A model generated the notes under the pieces. It saw nothing but the letters and a program-made list of their open reading frames with translations. It was not told the DNA's origin and searched no databases. A DNA stretch of 6,342 bases from Flavobacteriaceae bacterium UBA6231 (GTDB lineage Bacteria > Bacteroidota > Bacteroidia > Flavobacteriales > Flavobacteriaceae). The stretch covers positions 1 to 6,342 of the forward strand of contig DJWL01000075.1 of NCBI GenBank assembly GCA_002441545.1, given 5' to 3'. The position numbers and the translations under genes are program-made. This document shows positions 6,038 through 6,342 of the stretch, one piece after another; position 1 is the first letter of the stretch, and each line of letters begins with the position of its first letter.

Positions 6038-6342
6038 ATGGCAGGAGCAAGAGCAGCAATACGTTACGCAAAAGCAGTTTTAAGTTTGGCTACAGACAGA
6101 AATAAAGCAGAAGCAGTAAACAATGATATGAAGTTAATGGCTAAAACCATTGCAGAAAATATTGAGTTAGGTAATATGCTTAACAATGCTGTAATTAAAT
6201 CTGAAACCAAAAAAGCAACTTTATTAGCTGTTTTTCCTAATCTTAATGAAATTAGCACAAACTTGTTTGATGTTTTAATATCTAACAAAAGAGTAAACAT
6301 TTTAAATGATATTGCAATACATTACAGCATATTGTTTGATGT
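6038..6342 (+). CDS. atpH: F0F1 ATP synthase subunit delta, N-terminal part (3' end outside window)
   Basis: These are the first 101 residues of the delta subunit (OSCP family), which sits on top of F1 and binds the end of subunit b to complete the stator. The ATG at 6038 gives MAGARAAIRYAKAVLSLA, with the family's early RYAKAL-type motif at residues 9-14. The N-terminal six-helix domain is mostly visible: the helix around 22-40, the region NIELGNMLNNAVIKSETKK (41-59), and LFDVLISNKRVNIL (76-89), which corresponds to the typical 'fL.lL..n.R...l' segment. The frame is open to the window edge. The gene lies 6 bases after atpF; by analogy atpA and atpG should follow. It is assigned by motif and position and is clearly not the minus-strand reading frame in the same place. 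Confidence 0.93.
   Translation, partial: MAGARAAIRYAKAVLSLATDRNKAEAVNNDMKLMAKTIAENIELGNMLNNAVIKSETKKATLLAVFPNLNEISTNLFDVLISNKRVNILNDIAIHYSILFD

Noticed and set aside
6064..6300. Minus-strand open frame of 78 codons at the 3' end
   Set aside because: It overlaps the N-terminal part of atpH, which has clear delta-subunit motifs and the expected gene order.

Overview
The window is low-GC DNA that reads as chromosome from a member of the Bacteroidota, most likely the family Flavobacteriaceae. The evidence is a SprE/PorW-type lipoprotein (type IX secretion and gliding machinery, confined to this phylum), an ATP synthase subunit a with a signal peptide and a long extracytoplasmic N-terminal extension, Bacteroidota-type promoter motifs (TTTG / TANNTTTG) and start codons without Shine-Dalgarno sequences. 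Every gene is on the + strand. No mobile element, CRISPR array, tRNA or rRNA was seen, and no stretch above 300 bases lacks a gene.

Layout. (1) 1-314: the C-terminal 103 residues of an ABC transporter ATPase, cut by the window edge. (2) 315-429: a short AT-rich gap with a perfect 7-bp inverted repeat. (3) 430-4001: four closely packed genes, namely sprE/porW (TTG start), a bactofilin, an AtpZ-family protein (GTG start, overlapping the bactofilin gene by 41 bases) and a four-helix membrane protein of the DUF6168 type (overlapping the AtpZ gene by one base). Spacing suggests one transcript. (4) 4002-4117: a promoter region with a near-consensus Bacteroidota promoter, possibly two interleaved ones. 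(5) 4118-6342: atpB, atpE, atpF and the start of atpH, i.e. Fo subunits a, c and b and the F1 delta subunit. The order suggests that atpA and atpG follow beyond the window. A strong 11+4 bp hairpin separates atpE from atpF.

How the parts work together. Subunits a, c and b form the Fo motor and stator, and delta joins subunit b to F1. The two small membrane proteins just upstream (AtpZ and the DUF6168 protein) sit where atpI/atpZ occur in other phyla and probably help assemble the c-ring or Fo. Ion-site residues point to proton rather than sodium coupling. SprE belongs to the type IX secretion apparatus, which is powered by the proton motive force, so its linkage to ATP synthase genes is suggestive but may simply be conserved gene order.

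This is mainly a conserved housekeeping region. I found no clearly new system. The points most worth following are the atpE-atpF hairpin, the DUF6168 protein as a possible AtpI counterpart, the swapped His/Glu pair in subunit a, and the interleaved promoter in front of atpB.
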